Shown here: piece after piece, positions 16,569 to 29,002 of the stretch
How the letters are laid out: every line of letters starts with the position of its first letter
How positions within the stretch are numbered: position 1 is the stretch's first letter
Assembly: GCA_949288175.1 (NCBI GenBank)
Contig: CASEIV010000002.1
Span: 186,001 to 250,000, forward strand
Length of the DNA: 64,000 bases
Direction of reading: 5' to 3'
Origin: an uncultured Eubacteriales bacterium
GTDB taxonomy: Bacteria > Bacillota > Clostridia > TANB77 > CAG-508
Translations under genes and position numbers: made by a program
Notes under the pieces: generated by a model
Databases searched by the model: none
What the model was told of the DNA's origin: nothing
Seen by the model: only the letters and a program-made list of their open reading frames with translations

Positions 16569-19500
16569 CTATTTTATGACTAAGTAATCAAATGCTTCTC
16601 CTACATATACATCTCCATCATATAATTTATATACAAGCTTATATGTTCCTGTCATTAAGTTTTGTTTAAAAATAAAATGATTTGTTATTGTTTCTGTTGG
16701 TGATGTAGATACTTCATATTCTTTTTCTCTCGTAGTTGCTGTTAAATTGTTTAATACAAATTCTTGTAAGTCAACTAATGTATAGGTTTGTGCATATTCT
16801 TCATCATAATCTCTTCTATACAAAGATACTGCAATATTAGGATTTGATAATTTTGATGAATATTCCACAACACTTTCTACTGTAGTAGTATTGGATTCAT
16901 TTATACCAGTCTCCTTGTCAATTATTTTATTAGAATCTTTATTAACGACTTTTAGACCAAATGCTGAATTGATAATTCTCACATCTAATTCTATTTTGTC
17001 AGATGCAGTTAATCCATAATAAATTCCATCTGGAGAACCAAATGATTCTATTTGTATCTTATAATCTCCGTGTCGCTAATGTTGTGTTATCAATCGTATT
17101 CATTTTTAATTTTGCTAATACATTTGTGACTTTGTCTGCTATACATATTCTTGTTGTTCCATCAACTCTAGGATAATATAAATTTCCATCTAATTCAAAA
17201 TTTACACCGAATAAACTGTCTAACCCTAGTTGGTTTCCATTGATATCATAAATGCTAATTTTGATTCCTAATTTTTGATCAAAATATTGTGTATCATAAA
17301 TGGTTTTTGAGTCTACAATAGTTTGTGTAAATTCTGTAATAACATTTAAGTTTAATGAATTTCCTAAATATAAAGTTTCTGGTGATAAATTACCATCTAA
17401 TTTTATGGTAGCATCTTTATCTTTATATACACTATACACCATACTATCTCTCTGAATTCCTAATACACCTACCAAAGTTTCATTTTCAGTATCTCGTAAT
17501 TCCATTAATAAAGAGTTATTCTGTATGTCATTCGCTAGATTGCTTTCTGCAAAATTGATATGGAATATAAAGTTCTCATAGATAACATCTTCTTCACTAT
17601 GATAATACTGTTTGCTTGCTTCTTTTTCATTAAATTTAGCATCACTACTTCCCATAGATAAGAAGTCTGATAAGTTATATTCAAATTTACCATTTTTTGC
17701 ATCATCACTTGTTACAATATAATAGTAATATGTGTTGGTTACCATATCTAACATGGTAATTTTTGTGTTTTCAGGTAGTACATATGGTAAATTATTAGAA
17801 TCCCTTGATATTAAAACTCTTTGGTATGTTTCATAATCATTTACATATTTACTATTCGAAAAATCTTCTACATATAATGAATAATATGCCGAAAATGCAC
17901 TTTTACTTGTGATAGAAGTTTCTGTTGTTGTAAATAATCCATATTCTTCACCTGGTGTGATAGCAGCTTCATAAAAGTCATTTTGATATAATGCGGTTGA
18001 TAATGTAATCACTATGTCTATATACGAGATATCATAATTTAAATCATCTATTGGTGTTAATACTTGTAACCTGATGGTTGCAGTTCCTAAAGGCTGTTCC
18101 ACTGTTATATTTTCTGAATGATATAAACATAAATTCAATGTTGGTGTATATGATGAATTATCTTTATCATAGTCATTGGTTCCAGTATATGAACCACCAT
18201 TTTGCGTTAAGAAGTTTGTTGTTCCTTTTGTTTGCCAACCAACATTTCCTGTTCTCATTGTTAATCCATATACCGTATTTGCTTTTTCTTCATCAGGTTC
18301 AATGGTATTAATTTCATCTGGATCGATTAATGTTACACCATCTTCTAATCCTGCTGAAAATCCACTCACTGACATTTTTAAGTTTGGATCAGAAAATCCT
18401 TGTAATAATAATTCATATGTTCCTAAAGTAGCATATTTAGATGCGGTTAAAGAAACTTCAAATCTTGTAACATTCATAGCATCTCCTACTACCCATAAAT
18501 AATACACGTCATCTTCTGGTGTTGTTCCTACATAATCAACTTTTATTTTTCCATCATCTTTATAATTGGTATAAAATCCATCTATTGTTGTATTATGATC
18601 TACCATATGTTGTGCCATTACATAAGAGTTAGATGAAAATGTACCTTCATTGGTTATTTCGTCTCCATTTTCAAATGAATGATGATAAAAGGCTGTACTT
18701 GTACTTGGACTCATACTATTAGTAAATAATCCAAAGAAAAACATTCCATGTACTTGTCCATAAGCGGTTGCTTGTTCATTTGTTGCTACATTTAAGTTTT
18801 TACCTTCTAACATATAGATTCTATTATCTACATTTTTTTCTGTGATTTCGCCTGTATCTGGATTAATCGTAACTTTTCCAACTTCTTCTTTACCATCGGC
18901 ATCTACAAGACTATCTAATTTCTCCAGTAAGTTTGCTCCATTACATAAATATAATGTGGAATTATTTTTTAATTTTACTTGATCCACTCTACTTAGAGAG
19001 AAAAATGTATCTGAGTATTCATTTGTTCTATCTGTTGCACCTGATAAAGATATGGCTGAATTACTAATGGTAACACAGTCTGTTCTTTGAATAGATATAT
19101 TGCTTTGAGGATCATCTGCTGTACCATAATTTTGGATATTGATATAACTTGTTCCACTTGTACTTGAAGCATTTCCAGAACCAAATATACTTCCTGTTAT
19201 TTTAAATTCTGAATGTTTGTTTCCATCGATTTGTATATCAATCCCTTTTGTTACACTAATAAATGAAAAGTCATATATTTCTGAACCAGAAGCATTGGCC
19301 TCTCCACCACCAAATACAGTTCCTATAATTTCAATATCTCCTATTTTAAGTGATGTATCTCCGACTGTATCATATCCTATATTGGTTTGTGTTGTACCAT
19401 ATACAACAGATGTATTGGCACCACCATATACATTTCCACCAATTTTTGCTCCAACAATATTGACTGTACTTGTAGAATTATTTTCTGTTTCTGTTCCTGT

Positions 19501-22500
19501 TGCCGCTTGGTTTCCACCACCAAAGACATTTTTGGTTACTTCATTTGCACCTTCCATAACAAGATTTGTGTTGCCATATACAATAGCAGATGTTCCATTT
19601 CCTCCAGCATATACGCTATTTCCTATTGTAGAATCTTTTACATGGACATATGTATCTTGTGTAACGGTTCCTTGGTTTCCTCCTCCATATATTGTGTCTT
19701 CAATATTTGCATTTGTAAGATTTACATATGTATTTGTATTAATGCCTGCTTGGTCTCCTCCACCATATATTCTTGATTGGGTTCCTCCTGTTACATTGAC
19801 ATTTGTTTCATTGCAAATTGCTTGATTTCCTCCACCATATACATCTTGAGAATTTCCTCCAGTTATGATTATATGGGTTATTTCCGTAATGCCACCTTGG
19901 TTATTTCCACCATATATGTTTGTAGCATTTCCACTTTCTATATATACATGACTTGCTGTAACATTACCTGACAAATCAGATCCACCATAAAGATTTTGAA
20001 CAGTTCCACCTTGTAAATATATTGCTCTTGTTTCATCATCTTTGCCAGATGAAACTAAATCTGCTGATTTACCACCATTAAATGCATTTGTCACATTTGC
20101 ATATTCTAATAAATAAACATGTACTTTTGCCGTTTCATTTGTGATAGAAGCTTGATTTCCTCCACCATATACGGCAAATACTTTTGATTCATATGTTTTT
20201 CCGATGTTAACATCTATTGTGCCAGTAATCGTACCATTGATATTGCTTCCACCAAATATACTACAATTTTCTAAATTGCTTCCATCTACATTGACAGCTA
20301 CATTTCCTGATACAGTTGCTGGTGTATTAGAATCTCCTTCTCCTCCACCAAATACATAACCATTGATGGATACAGCATTTGCTATACTTGGTAAATCTTG
20401 AATATTGACAGTGATTGCATTATTCACTTTTCCAAGAGAACTTCCACCATATATATTTCCATAAGCATTTACATTGCTTTTTTGATCAGTAATATTTAAT
20501 ACAATTCTTCCATTAACATTAGTTTCTTCTCCAAGACCACCACCAAAAGCAACATCTGTATTGGAATAATCAAATCCATCTGAAGAAGCTTTGGTTCCTA
20601 ATTGTCCACCAGAAATATCCATCAATACTGATCCATAAATATCCCCTCTGATATTGGAACCACCATATACAATTCCTTTCACATTTCCACTTTCTATATC
20701 GATATCAACAGTTCCATATATATGGTTTTGGTTTGCACCACCATATATATTGTGATTAACACTTCCACCTAAAACTTTAATCGTAACTAATGTATCTAAA
20801 TCTGGAGAATCTTCTGTTTCCACTTCTGTATATGTTAAAAAGTGTAGATTACGGGTATTATACTCACTTGAGATTTCCCAACCATTATTATAACCCAAAT
20901 ATAAAGTATAAGTTCCTCCAAACCATCCTGTTGCTGTATATGTATAGGTAATTGTTTTTGTACTTGAACCTTGAACAGTAAAAGCAGTTTTATTTGTTGT
21001 GCTTAACGTGATGTCTGCAGTATATCCAGAAAAAAATGAACCGTTAACATCACTTATATATATATATTGACCTGTTGATGCATTTTTTATGTAATAATTG
21101 TTTCCGCTTTCTCTTTCAAATATCCATTTTGATGTATCTGATGGAATCGTTGCAGTTGACATATATTGATTTCCTAATTGATTTCCACTAATAGACAATC
21201 CATTTCCTCCAGATGAAGAAGTTGTTATCAAATATTCTTTATTTTCAGTAAAACTAGAAGTTTCATCATGAAATTCTATGACATCAGGTCCTTGAATATT
21301 TAATGAGCCAATAATTCCATAATTTCCTCCACCAAAAACATTATTATGAACAACCGCATTTCCATCAATAATAATACATGATTTATCTGTTTGGCCTGCA
21401 TATCTCGTGTTTCCATTGGCACCGCCACAAATAGAACCAGCATTCACACCATATAAAACTTCATCCGTATTGGTTATATTGACAGTTTCATTTCCATTAC
21501 TGTCTGTTGTAGATGATGCACCAATTTGTGCATTTCCACCAACATAGATAAATGATTCACCTGTTAATTGTCCATTATTGCTATCAGAACTTGCTGCTAC
21601 ACCATTTGATCCTCCACTGATACTGTATTTTACATATCCATCAGTGATTTGAATAATTCTATCTCCATAGGTATGTGTATAACCTGCTCCTCCTGTAATA
21701 TTAAGAATATTACCACCTTTAATATACATGTATGTTTTATACATATCTTCTTCTGTAACATTTAACCCACCGACAATATTGGCAATATTTCCACCTTCCA
21801 CAAGTAAATATCTATCAGATTTATCATATCCAGTTTGTCCATGTCCTCCAACATATATTCCAGCATAATTTCTATCGCTATCATCTGCTGTACTTGCATT
21901 ATTGAAAAAGTCTACACCAATTGTACCACTTTTAATAATGGTATTCACCACTTTACCATTTCCATAAGGTGAACATGTTGAAGTTGAAGTTTTTGATGCC
22001 ATTCTATCATAGATTTTAAGACTTTCATTATTATGCTTCACTCTATCAATATCAGAGCCTATGACAAAAGTGGCATTTGCTGTTGTCGAACTTGATGAGT
22101 TAGAACCTGAACCAGCTCGATATAATAAGGCAGAATAATATTTACCTGATTCAACAATCACTCTATATTCTGAACTACTATGATTGTAATATCCACCTTG
22201 TACCTGCGTAAACGTACAGTTGTTACTATTTGTAGGAATAGTTCCTCTACCAATTCTTAAATTATACATATTTCCATAAATACATGGTGTTGTAGCTCTT
22301 GTTCCATCTGTTGTCGCATAGGAAGAAGCATAAGATTCACCAGAAGAAATATATACATAATCTAATTGTAAATCACTATCTAAAGTGATATCCATATCTT
22401 GTACGTCTAAATATGTTCCTGTGTTTCCATAATTGACACCATCATATAAACTGGTTAATGTAAAAGCTGTATTTGGATTCATTACATCATAACCATCTAA

Positions 22501-24762
22501 AACCCCATTCATGAGTACAACAATATTAACTTCTCTATCAGAAGCATTTGTACAAGTTTTCCTGTTTGCATTTAATTTACTACTAATCACATTCCAATTG
22601 TTATTTATTGGACTTGTTGGAGAGGTTCCTGAGTTTGAACCACTTCCAATGGAACTAACAAAGATGACATTGGCATCAATCCAGTCAGGATATAAATCTA
22701 TCACAAGATTTCCAGAATTATCTCTTATATTATTTACATTTGTATTTAGTGTTTGAACAAACGTATTGGTATTTGTACTAATACTATTTGCGTAATTCGT
22801 ATTATTAGTTATCCAACCATTAAATCCTTTTTCAAGTGGTCTATTCATAAATGGATTATCAATTAATTCTATAGATATATTGCCATTACTATCTACTGGG
22901 ACACATTTTCTATATGACACTAATGTTTGTGGTTCTGTATCAGAAATCGTTCCATAAGGGGTGTATTCATCTCCCACCGTAATCGTTGTTTTAAAAGAAT
23001 TTACAGATAGATTGTTATAAGATATATTATTAATGGTATTTCGATTATTTCCCCTGAATGAAACATAAAATGTAAAAGTCCATGTATCACTATTGCTTTG
23101 CAAACCAGATGTATCTATTCCCGTTACTTTCACGATTCCATTACTAAGACTGACATTAATTCCATTTGAAGAATTTTCATTTGAAGTTTCTGATTCATTA
23201 AAATAACTTGAAAAATTCGTGTTTGGAACTTGCATTTCCATTGTCCACCCTGAATTTGCATTAAATTCTGGATATTGATCTTTTAAATTCTGAATGCCAC
23301 TAACTGTGCAAGTAATGGTATCTGTTCTTATATAATATCTATTCCATCCACTGCCTCCTTGTTGAACGTTTCCTGTAGATGTTTTTCTGGCAGTTGCATC
23401 TAATGTGATATCATATTTTTCTGGTGTAACAAATTCAGTTAAATCATAATCATATCCGTAATAATTGATAGTAACTTCTTTTAAGTTACTTTCTGTATAT
23501 TTTCCAGAATTTGTTTTAGACATATTTTCTGTATAATTTAAACCTAAATAATAATTCTTATCTGATTCATAATCATCTATCTTTAATGTTGTATTTTCTC
23601 CTTCTACTGCCATTAAAGAAATCCCATTAGCAGTGGATGTTTTTTCATTTGCCATGTTATCTTGTGATGATATGGCATTTTGAGAATCTTGTAATTCTAA
23701 AAGTACATATGACTGTAATTTTTTTACTTCAAATTGAAGTTTATTATCTTCTACTTTGATATCTTGTAATTCTTTTATTGTGTCTGTTTGTTCTATCGCA
23801 TTGTCTTGTGTTGGAGATTGATTTGTGTTTTCTTGTTCTATATTTTCTTGGATTTTTTCTTCTTGTGTTGGGTCTTCTTCTTGAATTTCAAGTATTGTAT
23901 ACGTTTTATCTTGATTTGGCATAGTCATTTCAATATCTAAAGTTTGATTATATTCTTCAGTTAAATATTCTTTTTGTTGTGACATTAATTTTATATCAAA
24001 ATTTTCTGTAATAATATGATTTGGATATTTTTCTGATATTTCATTTTTAAATTTATCGATTTCTACTTCTGTTACTTCTAACTCTGTATCATGTGGCATA
24101 TATCCTGAGACAGATAAAATTTCAGTATCATTAGAATTTTCACTGTTAATAGTTTTTTCTTCATCGGTTATATTTTTATCATCTTCTTTATTTTCATTGT
24201 TTTCTTTATCTTCTAGAACTAGTTTTTTATTATATAATGTTTCTCCTTTGATTTCTTTTTTATCATATTCTACTGTTAACATGATTTCTGAATTTTCACG
24301 TTCTTCTTGGGTTAAGTAAATTTTTTCTCCTGGTAACTTTTCAACTTTAGAAGTTTTTTCTACGGTTTGTGGATTTGTCACATCTGCTTGTTTAACATCT
24401 ATTGTATCTATTCCTTCATTATTTCTTATATCATTTGTAGTTTCATTTGTTGTGTTAGTTACATTTTCCTGTTTTTCTTCCTCTGCATTTTCTATAATTT
24501 CTTTTTGTGTAACAATATATTTCGTGACTTTTTTTGTATTAATAACATCAGGAAGTGTGATTGAAAAACCACTTTCACCTTCATTTATAGCTTCTAATGT
24601 AGTTTTTTCATCAACTAATAGACTGCTATTATCTTTTATATTAGCAGTGATTTCTATTACTTTATTTGCTCTAGAATTACTAAAGGCCCTAAGTAATACA
24701 ATTATGAATAACATTAATAAAATTAGTATAAATATATTCCTTCTTTTATTTGTTTTTTTCAT
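16569..24762 (-). CDS. Giant YGGG-repeat surface protein, interrupted by one frameshift
   Basis: A large exported protein of about 2730 residues. The start is the third possible Met (ATG 24762), 9 bases after GGAG; the two upstream ATGs overlap or crowd that site. A membrane/signal helix at about 10-24 (IFILILLMLFIIVLLR) is followed by an acidic Glu/Asn/Thr-rich region to about 350, beta-rich domains, and then about 25 repeats of the form (V/I)(F/Y)GGG(N/A)xxx from roughly residue 1140 to 1820. No LPXTG motif is visible at the end. The frame breaks at 17070: it reads ACACGGAGATTATAA and stops, whereas removing one base (+ strand G 17070) continues as TGDYKIQIESFGSPDGIYYG straight into the 137-residue frame that ends at 16569. 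It is either a real mutation, a phase switch or a sequencing error. Function is probably adhesion or a surface layer, inferred from repeats and context. Confidence 0.8.
19300..21340 (-). repeat. YGGG coding repeats in the giant surface protein
   Basis: Tandem degenerate units of roughly 20-40 codons, each with a glycine turn such as IYGGGNQA, VFGGGEG or VYGGANTS between short hydrophobic strands (TYVNLTNANI, THIIITGGN). This pattern is typical of right-handed beta-helix or beta-solenoid stalks. On the + strand it shows as repeated CCACCACCATATAC words, and such repeats are prone to recombination. Confidence 0.75.
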
Positions 24763-24789
24763 TTGCATAATCTCCATAATTTTGTAAAA

Positions 24790-26364
24790 TTAACTTATAT
24801 CTAATAGTTTTTTTATTTCACACAACTCTTTAATATCTTCAATTCTTAGATTTGCTTTTTCAATATTAATGGCCATTTGTATATTTTCAAGTTTTGCAAT
24901 CAATGCTCCAAGATGTTTGGCATCTAAATCTTGTTTATCAATTGTAAAATGTAATAATTTATATTTATCTGCAATAATAAGTGCTAAATCATTTTCTTCC
25001 ATAAAAGACGTATGTTTAATCATTGCATTATATGGATTATTTAAAAATTCATTCAATTCATTTACTTTTTCATTGATTTCTTCTGGTTTGATATTTTTAA
25101 AATGATTGATAAGACATGTTGTTAAATATACATAGTATGAATTTGCAAGATTTAAGATGTCATATATAGTAGAATCTTTATGAATATCTGCATATATTTT
25201 ATGATAAAATTTGTTCATGTCTAATTCTTTATATTTTTCTTTAATTGTTTGAATTAAATCTTTTACTTCCTGTGTTTGCCCATATGCAACTTTTCTAATT
25301 CCAAACAATCCTTTTTTATTCGCTTTTTTATTTAATTTACTTAATTTTTTTTCTAAATTTTCTATTTCTTTTTTGGTTTCTAAATAAACTTTTTTGTAAT
25401 TTTCTTTATGTTCATAATATTGTTTTATGTCATCAATGATAAATTTAAATTTTAAATAATTTTGATATTCTTGCAAACTATTTAGAAAATTAATAATATT
25501 TCCTTTTACTTCTTCATTTTTTTCTATATTTTCAGCTATATCTTTTGGCAAAATTTTTGCAATATCTGTTTTTAATTTTTCACTTTCAAGATTATGGATA
25601 TTGTATTCTCCGCTTAAAAATTTTTCTTGTATAAGTCCAGGTTGAATAGCCATTTTTTCCATTAGTTGTTTTTTCAAATCTATGTAAGATTTATTGATTT
25701 CTTTTAATGTAATATTTGCCTTTTTCAATTTTTCACTTTTTTCTTTTTCAAAGTATTTATCAATTACGGATTCATTTTTAAAATAAATATTCCTCATATT
25801 TAATTCAATATGAATCATAATTTCTGGACATTTCCAATATATTTCTTCAAATTTTTCTTTTATCTTTTCAGAATGAATATCTCCTTTTTCTAATTCTTGA
25901 AAAAATGTTTTCATATAATCTTTTACATATATACTATAATTAAAATCTTCTAGAGAAAGTGCAATTCCTACTTTTGAAAATTTATCAATACATACTTGTA
26001 TTTGTTCATTGATACTCTCAAAATTTTCTTTATAATATCTAGAAATTGTAAAAATTGATCTATCTAAACCCATTTTTTCATAAGAAGTTTTTTCTTCATT
26101 TAATAATTCTGATATATAATTAATTGTTCTAATTCTTGTTTTTAAATTTTCTATTTCTTTATCTTCTGGTTTTTTAATTGCATTTTTATATCTTTTATTT
26201 AATTCCTTAGAAACATTATCTTGATATGTTTTATATTCTTTTTCTAACTCTTCTAATTTATCTTTAAAAATTTCTAAATTTTTAGGATTATTTTTTGGCA
26301 TTGTAGATAGAATTTCTTTGCTGGCTACAATTTTTTCTAGTATTTCTTCTGTTTTATCAAACAT
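24790..26364 (-). CDS. Long coiled-coil cytoplasmic protein of unknown function
   Basis: 524 residues with no signal peptide or membrane helix. Almost entirely helical and Lys/Glu-rich, with coiled coils at about 1-80 (LEIFKDKLEELEKEYKTYQ) and 310-350 (KKVYLETKKEIENLEKKLSK). I do not recognise the family. AGGAGG-type site 8 bases before ATG. It lies 27 bases upstream of the giant surface protein on the same strand, so the two are probably one operon; a cytoplasmic helper or regulator for secretion is possible but only inferred. Confidence 0.6.
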   Translation of the reverse strand: MFDKTEEILEKIVASKEILSTMPKNNPKNLEIFKDKLEELEKEYKTYQDNVSKELNKRYKNAIKKPEDKEIENLKTRIRTINYISELLNEEKTSYEKMGLDRSIFTISRYYKENFESINEQIQVCIDKFSKVGIALSLEDFNYSIYVKDYMKTFFQELEKGDIHSEKIKEKFEEIYWKCPEIMIHIELNMRNIYFKNESVIDKYFEKEKSEKLKKANITLKEINKSYIDLKKQLMEKMAIQPGLIQEKFLSGEYNIHNLESEKLKTDIAKILPKDIAENIEKNEEVKGNIINFLNSLQEYQNYLKFKFIIDDIKQYYEHKENYKKVYLETKKEIENLEKKLSKLNKKANKKGLFGIRKVAYGQTQEVKDLIQTIKEKYKELDMNKFYHKIYADIHKDSTIYDILNLANSYYVYLTTCLINHFKNIKPEEINEKVNELNEFLNNPYNAMIKHTSFMEENDLALIIADKYKLLHFTIDKQDLDAKHLGALIAKLENIQMAINIEKANLRIEDIKELCEIKKLLDIS

Positions 26365-26410
26365 AGTATCCTCCCGTTTTTTTATATTTGTATAATCATT
26401 ATAAAATCAA

Positions 26411-26533
26411 TTATTCATTTGAAGAATTTGCTTTTTCAATACCTTGTTTTTCTTTTTCTATATATTTTAAAAATTCGTCAATTTTCCTATAAAATTCTAT
26501 TAATTCTCCTGTCTTTACGTCCTTTAAATTCAT
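26411..26533 (-). CDS. Forty-residue helical protein
   Basis: MNLKDVKTGELIEFYRKIDE at the start and IEKANSSNE at the end; one amphipathic helix. AAAGGAG about 9 bases before ATG 26533, and it sits 46 bases before the coiled-coil gene in the same direction. Short proteins like this often partner the larger product next door. No family recognised. Confidence 0.55.
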   Translation of the reverse strand: MNLKDVKTGELIEFYRKIDEFLKYIEKEKQGIEKANSSNE

Positions 26534-26658
26534 TTTTCTTTAGCTCCTTTTTTATTTATATTTTCACAGTTTTTAACATTTGTATCATATCATAAACCAT
26601 ATAAAAAGTCTATGAATTTTTGACAAGTTTTGACTTTTTTATTGTGCTTTATAGTGAT

Positions 26659-26888
26659 AGTTTAATAATGCAGTTCCTTGTATATGTATGTATTTCGAAT
26701 AAATGACGAATGTGATTGGAGAATGATTAGAAACTTTTAAATAATTTTATGGAAAATGTTCGCGTCGAGCGTAGCGAGGACTAAGTGAAAGGGTGCCATA
26801 AAATTATTTTAGAGTTTCTTATCAGTCGTATTGAGCCGAGGAATTTATAAGAAATACATACATATACAAGGAACTGCATTATTAAACT
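26659..26888. repeat. Nested inverted-repeat element, copy 2
   Basis: Outer arms 26659-26704 and 26843-26888 (46 bases, complementary except for two adjacent positions). 5' box ACGAATGTGATTGGAG at 26706-26721, 3' box AGCCGAGGA at 26834-26842. Inner stem AGAAACTTTTAAATAATTTT (from 26729) with its complement near 26797-26820; the loop contains GAGCGTAGCGAGGAC. It occupies most of the 418-base gap between the 40-residue gene and the 26952 gene; the remaining 26534-26658 shows nothing else clear. Confidence 0.85.
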
Positions 26889-26951
26889 GTCATGTACTGT
26901 AAATCAAAAAAGAACAGATTTTGGTCTGCTCTTTTAAAATTTTATTTTACT

Positions 26952-27965
26952 CTATGCTACTGGCGGTTCTGGAACTTTAAATTCTAGTCTGAATGTAATA
27001 TCTGATCCTGATGCATTATTTTCACAGTCAACGTCTTGACCTTCTATCCACATATACACTCTTACTTTTGTAATTCCTTCTTGTAGTGAAAATGCATTGT
27101 CATAATCTGCCATTGCAGCATTTGTAATAATAGATGGTGTAACTTTTGTAAAATGTGTTGCATCTGTACCATCATTTGTATCTCCTAAATCAACTCCTTC
27201 AGTAATTGCTTGATTGATTCCATAATACTCAATTACATCTGCTCCTGTTGTTGTAGTATCGATGTTATAATTACTCTTTGCCGCTGCTACAGCTGCTGCT
27301 GTGTGCACATCACTATTTGGTTCCCAAAGTTCTGTCGTGTCTCCAGATTGTGTTAAAAATGATTCAGCTTCATGTAATCCTGTAAATGATGATGCTGGTG
27401 CACCAATCTCCGCATGTCCTTGTTTTAAAAATGCTACACGTGCAGCGTTTTGTAAACCTTCATTACCAGCAGTTCCTTTAAAGGTTACTGTAGAATTTTC
27501 TCCCAAGATAACATTATCTTCATCTTGGTTAACTTGTAAAAAGATATCAAATGCTACAAATCTTCCTGTTGTTCCAGCTGTTTCTGCTGCTTCTGCTGTA
27601 GCAGTTAAAGCAAATCCCTCACCTTTTGATTTTACTGTTCCATAAAACATTTTCATAAATCCTGTAGAAGTATTTACTTCTCCTACTGTTGATACAGGTT
27701 CCATTGTACTTGGTAGTTGATTTGAATTTCCTGCATATGCTGCAGTTTTTAAATCATCTACAGTAAGTGTAGATTTCCAGTGTTCACCATCTGCTGAAAT
27801 CTGTAAACCACTTTGTGCTTCAATACGTACATCAATATCGCTAACAGATACAACTCTATTGGCTGTAAACCATGCATATGTTGATGCAAATAATAATGCT
27901 GCTAATAATAACAATACTAGTATAGCTGTTTTTAAATCAATTTTTCTTTTGCTTTTTTTACTCAT
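26952..27965 (-). CDS. TasA/camelysin-like exported fibre subunit (probable major subunit)
   Basis: 337 residues. A basic start, a hydrophobic signal helix at about 12-28 and the SipW-type junction ASTYAWFTANRVVSVSDIDV, as in TasA/CalY proteins. The mature part is Ala/Thr/Gly/Asp-rich with much higher GC and different codon use than its neighbours, suggesting high expression or separate origin. The end has VYMWIEGQDVDCENN, a motif shared with the next gene (VVFVEGDDPDCLDN). Very strong ribosome site (GAGAGGGG). Expected to be cut by a SipW enzyme and polymerised outside the cell. Monocistronic or paired with the gene at 28145, 180 bases upstream. Confidence 0.8.
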   Translation of the reverse strand: MSKKSKRKIDLKTAILVLLLLAALLFASTYAWFTANRVVSVSDIDVRIEAQSGLQISADGEHWKSTLTVDDLKTAAYAGNSNQLPSTMEPVSTVGEVNTSTGFMKMFYGTVKSKGEGFALTATAEAAETAGTTGRFVAFDIFLQVNQDEDNVILGENSTVTFKGTAGNEGLQNAARVAFLKQGHAEIGAPASSFTGLHEAESFLTQSGDTTELWEPNSDVHTAAAVAAAKSNYNIDTTTTGADVIEYYGINQAITEGVDLGDTNDGTDATHFTKVTPSIITNAAMADYDNAFSLQEGITKVRVYMWIEGQDVDCENNASGSDITFRLEFKVPEPPVA

Positions 27966-28144
27966 TTTCCCCTCTCTCCTTTTATCTTACAACTTATCAT
28001 TCGTTGTTTTTTTATTTACTGTTCATAGAATATCACAATATTATTTTTGTGTCAATTCATATCAAAAAAGTAATATAATTGTAATTTTTTAACTTTTTTG
28101 TAATATTTTTGTAATATTTTGTTATCTATATTTTTAACTTTACT

Positions 28145-28882
28145 CTATTCTTGCTTTATATGTTCTTCTGTAATATCCATATGCATTTTCATTTCTCCAC
28201 CAATAATATTATCTAAACAATCTGGGTCATCTCCCTCTACGAAAACAACAATTGTCATTTTGTCAACATCACCTGGCTGAAAAGCACTTCGTTGCTCTAC
28301 AGCAACTTCTTTTTCAGAAAAAAATGGGGTCGTTCCTTCCTCTGGTTCACCAGTTTTACTGTTTACTTTCGCATATAATTTCATATCATCATTTCTATAT
28401 ATCATAACTCTTATAGCTTCATCTGCATTTTTAATAACATCATCAATCACAACCTCATACCAATAATTAACAACATTACTTCCTTTATTTTCTATATAAA
28501 AACTATATGCAAAATAATTTTCTCCATTTAAGCTTCCCCCACCTCTTTGATGTATGTCTTTTGGTAGCCATTTAACAGAGATATTGTCTATAAAATCAGC
28601 ACTTGTTGCTTTTAAAATTCTTTTGTCATCTTCACTGTCATTTTCATAGATAACTAAACCACTTTTTTGTGCAAATTCTGGATCTAGTGAAATTGTAAAA
28701 TTACCACCTTCATAAAAACTGACTAATAAAAAATATACAACAATCAAAAATAATGTCATAATTAATAATCCTGTTTTTATGATCTCTATTTTTTTATCTC
28801 TTTCTCTAATTTTTTCCGAATTTAGTTTTACTTTTTCTTTTTTATGCACTTTTGTTTTTTCTTTTTTTACGTTATTCTTCAC
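28145..28882 (-). CDS. Exported protein related to the fibre subunit
   Basis: 245 residues. A long Lys-rich cytoplasmic head of about 34 residues, one membrane helix at about 36-53 (GLLIMTLFLIVVYFLLVSF), then a beta-rich external domain. FAYSFYIENKGSNVVNYWYEV looks like the Ig-like fold of TasA-type proteins, and VVFVEGDDPDCLDNIIGG matches the EGxDxDCxxN motif of the 26952 gene. No helix-breaking cleavage site is obvious, so it may stay anchored and serve as a base or adaptor for the fibre. Start GTG 28882 with AAAGGA upstream. Confidence 0.65.
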   Translation of the reverse strand: MKNNVKKEKTKVHKKEKVKLNSEKIRERDKKIEIIKTGLLIMTLFLIVVYFLLVSFYEGGNFTISLDPEFAQKSGLVIYENDSEDDKRILKATSADFIDNISVKWLPKDIHQRGGGSLNGENYFAYSFYIENKGSNVVNYWYEVVIDDVIKNADEAIRVMIYRNDDMKLYAKVNSKTGEPEEGTTPFFSEKEVAVEQRSAFQPGDVDKMTIVVFVEGDDPDCLDNIIGGEMKMHMDITEEHIKQE

Positions 28883-29002
28883 TTCTTCAAAAATTCCTTT
28901 CTTTAAAATTTTTTGTTTTCATACCTGTTGATTTTAACGTGTGCCTAGCAATAATAATAAAACCTAGTTACTGGCTTCATTATGTGCAAGTTATAATTAT
29001 TA

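Noticed and set aside
19217..19825. Long + strand frames inside the giant surface gene
   Set aside because: They are mirror frames of the glycine-rich repeats (Pro/Pro/Pro-type translation of CCACCACCA) with no start signals.
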